This document shows, one piece after another, positions 10,921-24,250 of a DNA stretch of 64,000 nucleotides. The stretch's first letter is position 1; each line of letters begins with the position of its first letter. The notes beneath the pieces are model-generated. The model made no database searches. It saw only the letters and a list, made by a program, of their open reading frames with translations, and was not told the origin of the DNA. The DNA is from Daphnia carinata (lineage: Eukaryota; Arthropoda; Branchiopoda; Diplostraca; Daphniidae): NCBI RefSeq assembly GCF_022539665.2, contig NC_081338.1, positions 5,145,679 to 5,209,678 on the forward strand, given 5' to 3'. Both the position numbers and the translations under genes were made by a program.

Positions 10921-13900
10921 CTAGTTGGCCACTGTTGCAGCAGCCGACGAGGACCAGGCGAGAAAAGCCGGCAGGTCACGAACGGGAACGTCTCGCGAGA
11001 GCGCCTTGACTCGTAAATTCCGATCGTCTGTCAACAAGACGACTTCGCGCCGCAATCGCTTCACTCCATCTATTGGAAATCATCGACGAAATGTTTATTT
11101 GATTTTCTCCAAATCAAATAAAAATAAGAAAAAAGGGGGGGAATTCATTGATGGTGTGTGGCATGACGTCAATACCTGGACAAGTGTCTTCCTCTGCGGT
11201 GGATGAGGCCAGCCTGTCCTTGAAGAGACCTAGACAACATTGGAGGATGCGGTCATCGTTGGTCAGACCCTGTAACGTGGAATGCAACAAACAAACGGAT
11301 CACCAGTTGTGTTCTCTAATCCAAATGGCTAACTTTTGAAAACGGCCGATGAGGTCATCCTCTACGGCTTTTCTCTCTATTTCTATCTTTTTTTTTTTTT
11401 CTTCTTTAAAGGGACATCCTTAAAAAAAAAAAAAAAGAAAAAAAATAAAATATGTGAAAGACTCACCTGGTCGTCGTTCTCCTCGTTCATGGTGCAGGCG
11501 GCAAAGTTGGGCAGAGGCGCACCTTTGGAGGTGACGTAGCGGATCTGCGGGTTCTTCTCGCGCAGGAAAGACAGCGCCGCCCGGGACTCGACGGCCAGTC
11601 TCGACCGGCAAAGTCCCTCCAATTCGTTCAACACTTTTTTGTTGTTTTTTTTTTGATTTTTTTTTTTAAATCGAAATAAACGACTCATTAATATTGATGA
11701 AATCAATGCAAGTGATGGATAAACATAGACCCCGAGGCTTAATCGATATCCCCCCACGTTTTAGGCCATGGCGGAGGTGAATCGATACATCAAATGAAAC
11801 ATCCGCGATAGAATCTCGGAAAAACATTTCGTGAGAAATTTCCACCCTCCCGCACGAGGAATTTCTTCATGAGCTCATCATTCAAAAAAAAAAAGAAATT
11901 GAATAAAAAAAAACAAAAAAAAACAACCCCCCCTAGAAAAAGGTAACGGGAAAACGAGCGGAGGGTAAGTCGTCGGGTCATTTGCCTCCACACCGTCAGA
12001 GGAGAAAGAAAACTGAAAGTCAAAAGAATTTTCCCTTTTTATTTTTTTTCGGTGAGGCCCCGTGGATAATGAATTCTCATTGTTGTTTTTTTTTCCCTTT
12101 GGTTGTTGTGTCAAGCAAGAAAGATAGAGGGTGTAAAATAGAAAAAAAAAATAAAAAGGGAGGGCCCCACGTCGAGAAGGAGAGAGCCACCTGTTGAAAC
12201 ATTCTACCCCATCATCATCATCATCACGATGGTAAAAGCAAAGAGACGACCTTACGGTCGTAGACGGTTGGGGTTCGAGTTGAACTTGAACTTGGGAAAA
12301 AAAAAAAAAAGAAAAGTGAACTCGAGTTTTTCAAATCCCCCCCCCTCCAGACAAAAATAATAAACAACGAAAAAAGAAAAAGAAATTCCCATTTTTGGTC
12401 TTGGTTTTCATCCGTTTGTTATTTGTTGAATAGTTTTGGGGCTTTGACTCACGATCACGACCTTTCACAGAGTCTCGAGAGTTTTGGATCAAAGTTGAGA
12501 GCGCAACGTCTAAGGCCAACAACAACTCCTTTTTATAAATGCGAGCATGAGCTAAAAAGGCACGTTCATTTGAATAGGCACATTGACAAAAAGAAATCAA
12601 ACGAACAATGAAAACTCACCGACAAGTGGAGCGACGAGGATGTAATGTTTTTCGCGCGTCAAACGGACGAGCGCGTCCAGGTGATCGATGTAACAATTGG
12701 TGTCGGCCACCAGGTATTTCGGCCTCACTTCCAATTCGACTTGGACTCGTTCGCGCAAAATGGCCTGTCAATCAAGCGCGCAATTGATTACATCTGATGC
12801 CACCCAACGAGAGCTAAACAAGAAACGTTACGTTGATTTGCTGTTTGCGACGTTGCCGATCGAGGTGTTTCTGAGTCAGTTCGTCTTTGCGCTGCCTCAA
12901 CTGTTGGAGATGGTCGGTCGGCCCAGCGTCCGTCACTTCCTCTTCGAGTTCCAGTTCGCCAGCAACGAGACCTTCCTCTTCCTCATCGTCCTGCACGACG
13001 TCGTCGCTTTTCTAATCACAACCATAACAAAAGAAAGACGCTTCATTGAGTTTCACACCAACCGTCACATTCCCTCCCCCCCCCCCCCCCCCAAAAAAAA
13101 AAAAAAAAAAAAGATGATTGTTCTCAAGGGGTTGGTTAGAATAATGGGATGGCGTAAGAAGACGGCCTTGTAAATTGCGCAAGCGCACATCCGACAGGTG
13201 GGCAAGGTTGTTCCTGTCGTTATCACTTGCCCGGCGCATGTTCTTCCTATTTTTGAGAAATCATTTCCGCGGCTATCGAAATAGAATCGAGAAAATCATA
13301 AATCCAGGCCGTCCACGAGAAAAACAGAAAATTGGCCATTGAATGGAGGTGAGAAAAAAATGGCAGAAGGTCGCTAAAAAGAAGAAGAAGAAGATGATCG
13401 TGGGTACAAGGACGTCGTCGTGCCATCATAAATAATAGAAACGAACACAATCACAAAAAAAAGAGGATGACGAAGAAAATGATGGCGAAACAAAGAGACG
13501 CCAGGGCTTTTTACGACGCTCGGCTGCTGATGATGGACAATGAGGTCCGTCCTTGTCCATCGCCGGACGGCCACAAGTAGTAACAAGCATTTCTTTTTCT
13601 TTTATTTCTTTTGATCGAGTGAGAAAAAAAAAAAAAGACAAAGGCAAAACAATTGAAAACACAACTGGCATGTCTTCTTTTGCCCTTCATTTGTTTTTAA
13701 ACGCCGTGATAAAATAAGAGACGCGGACGACGTGAGGTGAACAAACGGCCAAACAATCGGGCAGAGGGGAAAAAAAAAAAAATGGATCTTCATGTCCATC
13801 TGGCGACGTTATTGGCGCCAGCCAGACCGCCTCCCCTTCTAAAAGCCTTTCAACGTCTCACGCGAAACATTGTTGCAAAAAAAAAAAAAGGCGGGGATTT

Positions 13901-16900
13901 TTGAATAATGCGATCGAAATCGGGAGCGATCGTGTGCATCGACGTCAAATTGGCCTACATCAAATGAAAATTGCTTTCGAAACGACCTTCCTTTTTTTTT
14001 GTTTTTTTTTCCGTGTGTGACTTGATATTCAAATGTTTCGTCATTGGAGTGGCGCAACGGGACGAGGCGTGAACGCCATCCCCCTCCTCCTCCTTCAGGG
14101 TGGAATGAACGCAATAAAGGGGAAAAGACAAGAGAGGTAAAAAGACAAAAAAAAAAAAAAAAATTAAAAGCCTTGAACGTCCTTGAACGGGAGAGAGACC
14201 CACAAAAAAAAAAAAAAAAAAGAAAAGCGATGGCCATCCTTGACAAAATGTTGTGAACGCGGTCAACAAACAACGGAGCGATAACGAAACGCGGGCAAAC
14301 GAACTGGACGAAGAATGAATTCATCATTGGCCAACAGCATTTCATCATTTCGTTTTTGCATACAAACGAGCTGATGGCATCTCCGCCTTTACGCTCCCAA
14401 TCATGGCCAATTGTTTTCCCAATTGACATTTGCAAAATGAATAATTTAAACCCTAATTTTAAATAAATGAGTTGAAAAAAAAAAAAAAAAGAAATGAAGA
14501 CAAAGGACGGCCAAGAAAGAAACGCATTCCAGTGGTTTGTTGGACCATTTTCATTTTTTGGCTTCTTCTTCTTCGTGAAATTGTTCGGTTTGGGGTTTTT
14601 CCTTTTCTTTTTTTTTTTTTTTAATATTTTACCCGCATCAAAGCGACGTGTGTGCAATGAACACTTTTGCCGCAAAAGAGGAAGACCAGTGCCCAAGCGA
14701 ACGGACGGCCATTTTTTTTTTTTTTTCCTTTTTAGCTAAAGGCATTTCGGGGAAATGAAAGCATTTTGCGCGAGTCATTGGCGCCGCCAACCACCGCAAA
14801 AAAAAAAAAAAAAAAACACGACCGCCATATCCCGTAAATCAGCCATCACCCCCTTTTTTTTTTAAATTTTATTATCTATCTGTTCAAACTGTCCATCATC
14901 ATCATCATCCACTCAGCCAGACATATTTGTCCAATCTATTTTCGAAATTGAATCTTGAATTGAAAAATGAGATTGGGAGGTGGCACGTTTGAAACTGATG
15001 ATGGCGTGGCGCAATGAAAATATCGAAAAAGAAATAAAAACTTACCGTTTGATGAGGTCCGGCGGTGGCGGAAGAAGAATCGACGACGGACACGTACTCG
15101 GAGAGAGACGGGCCGATGAATTTGAGCTTGAGGACGGGCGGGTCTAGGCCGCAGAGAAAGTCACGGCCAAAGTAGAGCATCCGCTCGATGCGCACACAAT
15201 CCGCTGCCATGTCCTATCCAATTCAATGACGATAATTTAAATTCTAGAATTATCCGATTTAAATGAATTCACAAATAGAATTACATCACATAAAAAAAAA
15301 GGGGCTTTGTTCAACCCCAATGTGTTTTTTTTTTTTGTGTCTGTGTGTATCAAACGTGTGACCCCTCTAGCTCAATTTCAACCTTTCTTTTGTTATTGTT
15401 ATAGATATTTTTTCCTTAAAAAAAAAAAAAAAAAAAAGAGAAAAGAAGAAGGGGAGGTGGGGAGCTGTTTGTGTTTGGTCGTCGTCGTCGTCGTCGTCGT
15501 CGGTCGTTTGTTTATTATTATGATTATCACTAGAGAACGGAGAGCCGGGGGGTAGGTGGAGGCAAAGCAGAGCATGTCTCTCGCCTCTCCTAAACACAAA
15601 TATAAAACGATCAAGTGGTGGCTAGACATGGCCGCTAGCAACAGATTGGAACGAAATAGAAAAAAAAAAGGATGTTGTAATTGTCGTTTTAACACGAGAG
15701 AGAGAGAGAGAGAGAGGACTGACCCTACTTCTACCCCATATCTCAAGACGTTTTCAAATAAAGCGCAGAGTGAAAACAATAAAATCTCATTTTCTAGTGA
15801 AAATCATTAAAAGAAAGGCTTTCTGTCGTTAATGGAACGAAATGAAAATGAAAACAAACAATACACGTGTGTCAGAAGGGGTCACGTCTACTACCCCCGA
15901 TGGCCAATCTGTGTGCCCGTCCCCATACACAGCACGGAGGGTTGAGGAAATATGATGATGATGGTATTTTTTTTCATGTCAATTGAACATAAATCAAAAG
16001 CGTCTACCCTTGCCAGTGTTTCGCCCTCGAGCTCAGAAAGTAAAAAGCTTTTTTTATCTTTTTCTTGTGGCTTCTGTTGGTGAGGACGCACCACTAAACA
16101 ATTGCCGAGTTCTTTTTCTCTTTTTTAATGTTGTAATAATAATAATAAAAAAAAAGGAAGGAAGGAAGAAAAAAAAAAAAAAAAAAATACTGGCATGGGG
16201 ATGAACCTTGTCAAGGTCGTCGTCGTTCGGGCCAGCGGCCGCTTAAGTTTCAATTCGCCCGCCACCACAAACGCCCACCCCCCTCTCTTCAAAGGACGTT
16301 CGTTTTTTTTTTTTCTTCGTTTCATTTAACATTTTTGTTACTCGTCAAGCCACGCAAACACATCAAAATAATTAAAAAATGAAACAAAAATAGGTGGGCG
16401 CTTTTGAATGAATTCGTTAAGTTGACGAGTGTCTCACCATTGGCTGGCGACGATCCCTTCCATCCTGCCGCATTTCGCGCGCACACACACACAGACAGAC
16501 AACAACATCCATCATCAAACATTAATTTTTTTTTTTTTTTTAAATAAGAAAAAATGATGAAAAAAAAAAAAAAAAAAAAATCAGCGAATCAAGAAATGAT
16601 TTTTGAAAAGAGAGAAACATGTTCGTGCAAAAATGAAAAAGAAATGCTTTGGCTTACCGTGTCCGATGTCTTGAGTGTGTAGCGTGATTCTTGGATGTTG
16701 AGCATCAACGGCGTGAAACCACAAAGAGTGACATCTTCGGGCAGTTTGACAGCTTCGTAACCTGTTTTTGTTTTTTTTTTTCGTTCCAGAAAATCAAAAT
16801 GCGCATGGAACACGAAAATAGATTGGGTTACCTTCAAGCAATTGGTTGCTGATCTCCACTTGACGCGTGTCAAAGCGATTCAAAAGGTTAATCAACGTAG

Positions 16901-19900
16901 CCAAACGTGTCCACGGTGTTCCAGCCGGTCTATACCGATGAGAGCATAAAGCAAAAAAAAAAAAAAAAAAAAAAAAAAATACGTGAAAATCCAAAAATGT
17001 GTTTTTTAAAGAAGAAAACAGGTGGGGAGGCGATCCATCACGACACAGGTGGTATTTTCGTGTACATGGCAAAAATCTAAAATTTGAGAAAAAAAAAAAA
17101 AAAAAAAAAATAGCTGAAGGATTTTTACCCGACGTGGTAATCCCGCGAGGTCGGCGGTGGATTCCAGACGGTGCTGTGGCACAGGAGCCAATCGCACCAA
17201 ACCTGCAATGGAATACATGAATGGCGATCATAACTCATACATAACACGCCCCCCCCCTCATTTTGTTTGCATATCTTGAAACATCGTTTTGAAAAATAAA
17301 AAAAAAAGAAGCTGGAAATTTATCGATTGAAACCTTAATGGCGGGTAAGATGATTTGTAGATCCTCGCCCAGCAGTCGACTGTTTGCCAGCGATGTTGTT
17401 CCAGCCGTTTCCAGCTGCTCCTTCAGCATAGCGTTGCAGCGTTCCAGCAGTAGATTGAACATTTCCAATGAGACGACGAGGGCGCATTCCTGCCAAGCTG
17501 AACGACATCCGCCTGCCATCCGCGCATCTAAACCCCCCCCCCCCAAGAAAAGAATCAAATTCACATTCTTTTTTGGAGCCAATTAGTGAATGTCACTGGA
17601 TGGTAGTGTTCAATGACCTTCTAGTTCCCCCCCCCCCCCCAGTTGGCGAAGCAAAAACGCAAATGAAATTTCAATTGTTTCGGCAACACCTTTGGAATTT
17701 TTCGACGGTCGACAATCAGCGCGGACATTTGGAAGCATCGGCGAAATGTGAAAAGACATTCTTGGCAAGGGGTCAAGGACGCCACTAGGAATTGAGCAGA
17801 TAGAGAAAAAGAAATGGTCGTTGCAAAGCAAATGTGAATCGTAATAATGGCCGTGTTTTTCGGTGGTGCGCATGGACGCAACGGTAAAATGCCTATGTAT
17901 TGGCGTCTATTTATGAAAAAGCATCAACGCCATACGAAAATAGTTTCCACGCATTCCTATTTAATTGGCTTTCCAAAGAGGCGAGAAGAAGGGAAAAAGA
18001 ATTGAAAACGATCCCGACTAATTGCGTCAGCTCCTGAGGCGGCTGCCGCATTGGCTATGCCACAAAAAACAACAACTCTCAGCCTTTGATTAAAGCTTTT
18101 GTCTGTTTGTACATCGTTGCCGAATAACCTCGACATTCACCAACAACAACAACAACAACAACAACAAAAAAAGAGACGCTAAATTCCCAGTTTTTTTTTT
18201 TTTTTAGCCAAAGGGCAAAGTTAGGGTCGTCGCTTGGCAGCGTCGTCCGTGAAAATCACGAGACTGTCGTCGTTTTGTTTTGTTTTGTTTTTTTTTAGAA
18301 AAAAAAAATGGCACGTCGTCAAGATGCGCAATAATTCGGACGTGTTGGTGAAAAGCAGAACGAAAAAATAGCGACGCTTAGCCAAGTGATGGGCAACGAG
18401 ATGCCGCTAGCAGACGATGATGGTTGGGCAAACGAAAATCGTTTGGGCCACTGCGTCCATGCGCAATTGGCACGTTCGTTCTTGTACGAATGCCGTGATT
18501 ACGATCCATTAGAGCGACGCCAAACGGGAAAAAAAAAAGCATTCGTAAGAGGAGGAGAAAATGATTTAGCGGGCGGGATTCTCTTTTGCACGAAAAAGAA
18601 GAATTTCGAACCCGTTAGTTATAACAAGTAATCAGCTACGACGACGCCACAGTCCCGCCGTCGGTTGCATTACCACAAACGACCTTGCCTCATCCTGACT
18701 TTATCTATTCTTCATTTTAATGGTTTTTTTTCTTCTTCTTCTTCTTCTTCTTCAATATGTGGAAAGGAGCAACGACCTTCGCCACTCCGCCCCATTTGCT
18801 TTTGTTGTTTTCACGTTTCAACCCCGAAACGTTTGGAACGGGGATTGTCGGGGGCATTATTATCAACGTGCCAACCGAGAAAACCATAAATAGTTCCGTC
18901 TTCTTTTTCCTGCGTACGGTGCGTATGTAATCATGTCGTAAAAGATAAAGCCCCTCGTCCAAATTGCGCTGCCCTCTATTCGTTGAAGAAACACCGAAAT
19001 TCCTGTCCAGTTCAAGTCCTAGTCCACTTCACATGCGCGTTTTTTTTTTTTTTGGCGTGACCAATTGTTTTGGTATCGAGTTAACGGGACGGCCAATGAA
19101 GAACAGCAATCGGTCAAGGACTTGGTGGGCACGCTCTGATCGGGCCGATGGATGTCTTTACCTTTAAGCTGGGTGTTGGAAACGGCAAACATGTTGAGCG
19201 CCAATAACTGGAGCAAGCGGGTCTGGTTGACGGGCAACGGCGTTTGCTGCAGAAGGGCCCGGAATTCACGCAACATTTGGACACCGCACTCTTGAAACGT
19301 TTCCATGCTGGATGTTTGGGCACAAAAATAGACGTTATTACTCATCGCTTTTTTCTTAGATATCTTCGTTCGATCGCATCTTCATAAAACAAAAGCCTAT
19401 TGTTCGTCTTACCCGATCTTTGTGTACAATTTGCCCTGCACGTTCAGGTAACTGGTGACGAATCTTTTGTTGACCTGCAACATTTTAAGAGAACTGATTG
19501 AATAAAGAACAAAGAAAATACGGACAAATATGGCGAGAAAGGAGATGTCACTGGCCGTCAACGCCAGGGGGCCAGGTCGTGGCATCGCTCTCTAACGGAG
19601 TTTTGATCTCTGATACGTTCTTTTTCTCTTTGAGCCATTAGATTTTTAAGCAAAACAAATGTCCATTTCCTCTCTTCTTTTTCCGTTTCTTCAACGGCGC
19701 CAATCTCCCCACTTTGTGCCTACACACTCTGCAGGTTCTCTTCATTTTGTTCTTGTTTTTTTTTTGTTTTTTTTTATGAGGCAGTCACGAAGTTGCACAC
19801 GTAGACAAACAGGTTGTTGTTCTTGCGCGGATCGCTCTCTTCGTCTTTGATTATTTTTAGCCAAATTTTTTTTTTTTTTTTAAATAAAAACGTCGTCGCG

Positions 19901-22900
19901 CCACCCGTGGCGGCTTCATCAAGTCACGAATGGCCCATCAACGAAGAAACCCAGTCTCCTTGTCTTTGTACAGTTTTTCTTCAGCGATTTTCAAAATATC
20001 CACCTACCCCCTGTGGATGTGAGGCCGTTGTTACTACCCCAGGGTTCCGGCCATTGAAAACCGAAAAACAATCTTCCGATACTTACAGTTCAAAAGATCG
20101 ATAATAATCATCATCGTCACGTAACTATACGCACCTCGATGCTGGGCAGCTGGGCAAGTTCTTCATCGTCGCTGTTGAGTCCAGTGGCGTCAGCACCGCC
20201 GTTTGTGCTGGTGGTCCTGCGTGTACGACGTCCATCTAGCGGATGGATCCAAATTTCCCGCCTCAATTCGAGACGATCCACTTTGGCCGCGTCGGTTGCG
20301 GCCGATGCCGATTCCTTACGGCGAGTGCTACTGGCCTCTTTAGCTTCACGTCGCTTACGTTCTTGTTGCTCATACTGGAACACAACAAAACATTCGTATT
20401 GGCGTAATAACAGACATTTTTCAATCCGTACCTTTTTGCGATTCTCGTCAAAGAGCGAGACGAGGCTCTCTCTGGCTGATTGAAAAGGATTAGAGGCCAT
20501 CAAACTTCGCATGTAAAGGTAAACAGCATCCAACTTGCGTCTCTATAAAAATGCAAACGAAATAAACGTGTGAAGGGACAGAAAACAAATGGGACATACC
20601 GCGTAGAGGGCCAGAATGGCCAGTTGATTGTACGGCCGGCCGTTCTTCGGGTTAATTAAATTCGCTTTAGTGTACCAGCTGTGTCAATCAAAAAACGAAA
20701 TCAATCTACAAGTTTTGAATAGATATTTAATTTAAAAAAAAAAACCTTTTGGCTTTGCCATAGTTAGACGTTTCCGACGTCATTTCACGATAACGGGCTA
20801 AATCGCCGAGGAAAATGAGGATCTTTTGACACGAGATGATGGCCAGGCCAACATAACCCAACCCCGAAAGTAATGGGTAAGGTTGCGGTTCCAGGAACGT
20901 CTCCAAATTAAACTTGTGTGCTTCTTGTAGCGTCTCCAAAAGCATTTCGAAATACGCCGTTCCCTACATAGTCCAAAGGAAAAATGAGCACATCGATCAC
21001 GGGATTTTCCAGCAATGATGTCAACCTCGTCGATGACGTTAAACAAGAGGGACCTGTACTCCTCTTTGGCCTCGGGTTCTTCGGCCGTGGCTTTGCGCAA
21101 CGCCTCGATGACGTTATGGAATGCAATCTTCCAAACGTGTTGCTCCACGTTCTCCGTCTGACAAAAACGCAAATCATTGGCCAACATGATCCGCAGGCTG
21201 TTTTGGAAGAATTTCCTGCGTGTAACAACAATGACATTGTAAAACTCTTCCCACGTATGTACAACAAGGAACAAAATAATGAGGCCACAAAATTGTGAGG
21301 CAAAAACCTGTTCAGTTGGATCCGGTTGAAGCGCTGATGGATGCCTTGGCCGTGAAGCAACCACGCCAATTCCATGTCGCAACGTGCGATGTCCATCAGC
21401 AAATGCGGATGACTCTTGCTGCTCCGGAAACTGAACCGAAAATGACGTCAAATAAAGGAATACTTGGAAAAAAACAAAAGGTAATTTTACTTTTCAGATT
21501 GCGGGTCGTACCACGCCGGCCTGGACGACATGTTGTTCCCTTGGTCGGCCGGTAGAGTTAGAAATGTCATTTCCGGACAGCCAAGTTGCGATGCAACCGA
21601 TTGCTGCTGGCCGTTTGATCCACCATCTCTGGATGCCACCACAATCGGTTTGTGCGGGTTGGATGGATCAAACAGAGTCCGTTGTTGCATCGGCCCAGCT
21701 TTGCGCGGGTACGAACGGCTGTGATCCTGTTGGCGAGCAGCAGACCGGTCGTAAGACGATCCAGCTGGGTACGAAACAACATCCGAACGCCTTGGGGAAG
21801 AAGACGGGCGCATCACATCCGAAGGAGGAGGTCCGAGGGGCAGCTGGATCAGTCCTGGGACGGACATCCGCGGTGGTGGATTGCTCCTCACATCCTGTCT
21901 GTGACCCTGGCCCAGTAGAGGTCGTCCAGCTACGGGTGGAGAGGTTTGTTTGTCCGCTTCAATCCCATTGGCCGATGATGAGGCAATGACGGTGTATCCT
22001 TCCATCGGCTTGTTCCTGTAACGGATGTCCGTACAGGCAAACGTGGCTTCAGGCGCTTTATTGGCAATGGCGCTGGCAACAGGTTGATTGTAATGTTCTC
22101 CTGCTAAACTCCTCCTGTCTTCCTCTTCCATTTCTTCGCTCCAGTCCAACGACGTCTGTGTCGCGCTCATCACTTCCTCCAGACGTCTCAACGTTGCCCG
22201 TCCGTGCAGCTGCATTCCCGAACCGCTGTCCACGTTCGATAGAGGTGTCGAACTCCTAGAGTCCGTCACTGATGTTTTACGTTCCCGCCCGTGATCGGAG
22301 AACGACATGGAATCTTGGCTACGAGGTCGAGCTGGAACATGGATGGGATCAGAGTCTTCCGCTTGATCCGACAGAGGCAAAGCCTTGACGAATCGCGATG
22401 CTACTCCAGAACTTGATGGCTGATGTCGATCTCTCAACGGGTTTCCAGCACCGGAGCCGGGCCGATGGGGTGGCCGGATGTTAGCAGAGTGAGGTGCGGA
22501 TTGTGGGAACGGATGAGGCAGGGATGGCCGGATTGGCAGAGTCCCTCCAGTAATGTTGACGAACGTACGCGAACTACCTTCCCATTCGGTTTTGGCCGGC
22601 AAATGGCCAGACGTGGGCGATGGTTTAACGGATGAAATCGATTGAGCAGACGGGATTCTTTCACTCTGTAATTGAAGGAGCCTTTCTTCTTCGTATTTCT
22701 TTTTAAGACGAGGTGGAAGAGAATCGAATTTGTTTGGCAGCGAAGGGCGATCGTTCCTCGATGAACCCGCACGGCCGGACGGAGGCCTTCCATCAGACCG
22801 GTACGAGTCTTGCGATCTCTCATCAAAGTGTCTTTCTCTTCTCTGTTCTCGCATAAAGTTGTTTTGTACTTGATTTTGATATCTCGGATGGAGAGGTGGC

Positions 22901-24250
22901 TCAGAACTCTGCCTATAATTAGGTAATGATGGAGTTGGTGATGTGACCGATGGAGAACGACGAAATAAGCCAGTCGGAGACTTGATCCCTGAATTCTCTT
23001 CTGGTATCATTCCATTTCTGCTATTACTCCTTTGAGGGCTAGACGAATGACGGGTTTTGCTCGATCCAGCTTGATAATATCCACCACTACCTCCAACTTT
23101 CTTCGTTGGTTTGTCGTCGTCTACTAGGCGAACGATTCGAGAAGGTTCAATCGACTGGTAATAGTGGTAATCATCTTTGATGGGATGCCCTAATTGACGA
23201 TCTGGAAGGGGAGTTCCGGCTTCGCTAGAAATCGATCCTCGACGACTACTTCCACGACTGCGGTTGTGTCGTTTCTTCCTTCCTCCACCGCGACCCATTT
23301 CTTTAAACCCAAACGAATTTAATGATAAAACCAATTGGAATTAGTTGATTAATAAAAATAAATTTACCTTCTCTCGTGTCTTTGCTGTTGTTTCTTGATA
23401 AATTGTTCCAACTGCCACTAATACTTTTCTTTTCTTCAAAGTTCGTAGATGGCCGGTTGGAAGTCGCCTCTGGCGAGTTATTGTTGGTCAAAGCAGCCAA
23501 ATGCCCTTCAGAATACGAATTCTCTACTCTAGGTTTGCGATCATTTCGACGTCTTCCTGAACTTCTTTTTTCACTTTGTCTAGTCAGCATCGACGCTGAA
23601 TCAGTCAACGCAGTTTGTGAGGTCTTATTTGATGCAGACGGTGCGTTAGGGTGGCTCATTTTCACTTCTTCTCTTGGTTTGCCTAGCTGCTGTTCTGACT
23701 GATTGTTATTCTTCTGTTTGCCATTTGCAGGTTGGCTGGGAGTTGGACTTTGCTTGCTATGGCCTGCTGATGGTGATTCGTTATTTCTTTGCTGCCTTTT
23801 CTCGAGAAGAAGTTGACGTAGATCCTGATTTGATCCTGTCTCTACATTATCTTGGTAGTACAGCTGCCTTTTACCCTGTGCAACAGGGAGTTCCCTTGAA
23901 TCTTCTTTCTTTTTATTTGCATCCTGCTGATGATGAACATCAACGCTTGGCTTGCTAGCATTTTTGTCGTGTCTCTGCGAGTTCGTCTTTCTAGACTTGG
24001 GTTCTTGAGCGTAAACTTCCCCTGCCCGATCTCTAGATTTGTTCCTCTCATCATTGAGATTGACATTCCTTAAATTTGATGCTAGACTGCCTTCAATATC
24101 TGTTCTCCCAGTGCCTTGTGAACTGCTGCCTGGTTGAATGTTTTCTACATTGCTGCTTGATTTTTTTAGTGGTCCTGACCCAGGACGATACACAGCAACT
24201 TCTGGCCTTGGTCTTCGCGACGAACGCGAATGGTCAATATCAGCATTCAT
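10921..24250 (-). CDS. SMG6: SMG6 (telomerase-binding protein EST1A), NMD endonuclease
   Basis: Cuts mRNA near premature stop codons in nonsense-mediated decay. Coding exons, 5' to 3': 24250-23368, 23300-21491, 21430-21308, 21215-21026, 20963-20746, 20678-20600, 20542-20432, 20374-20135, 19474-19413, 19307-19162, 17527-17334, 17202-17129, 16929-16832, 16761-16658, 15213-15046, 13011-12832, 12764-12620, 11633-11467, 11269-11176, 11069-10921; 1744 residues in frame throughout. Residues 1-900 are low-complexity and Arg/Ser-rich, starting with a YRPGSGPL motif shared with vertebrate SMG6. About 900-1440 is the 14-3-3-like/helical region (RPYNQLAILAL, RRKLDAVYLYMRSL, NPPPTS). About 1560-1744 is the PIN nuclease with its three acidic residues kept (VADTN, NDDRIL, LTDDRNLR). 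It is longer than human SMG6 (1419) because of the disordered N-terminus. Introns after exon 10 grow to 1-2 kb and fill with homopolymers. Strong assignment; the first-exon start is the first in-frame ATG. Confidence 0.95.
13077..13112. repeat. C-run followed by A-run inside SMG6 intron 15
   Basis: About 15 C followed by about 19 A, just upstream (in gene sense, at the 5' side) of the 13011-12832 exon. It lies on the acceptor side of that intron but about 65 nt away from the splice site. Such junctions are prone to sequencing and length error. Confidence 0.85.
15478..15502. repeat. (GTC)8 trinucleotide repeat in an SMG6 intron
   Basis: Perfect GTC units in the intron between the 16761-16658 and 15213-15046 exons. 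A (GA)11 array lies nearby at about 15696-15717. Confidence 0.9.
15696..15717. repeat. (GA)11 microsatellite in an SMG6 intron
   Basis: Perfect GA units in the same intron as the GTC array at 15478-15502. Confidence 0.85.
18141..18165. repeat. (CAA)8 repeat in an SMG6 intron
   Basis: Perfect CAA units within the large intron between the 19307-19162 and 17527-17334 exons. A TTC array at about 18730-18753 sits in the same intron. Confidence 0.9.

Noticed and set aside
13839-14696. 285-codon minus-strand frame
   Set aside because: Lies in an SMG6 intron and spans several homopolymers; Phe/Lys-rich, not a plausible protein.
20117-20533. Single unspliced SMG6 exon from 20533 to 20117
   Set aside because: Consensus splice sites at 20432 and 20374 remove a 57-nt open intron, and conserved spacing supports splicing.
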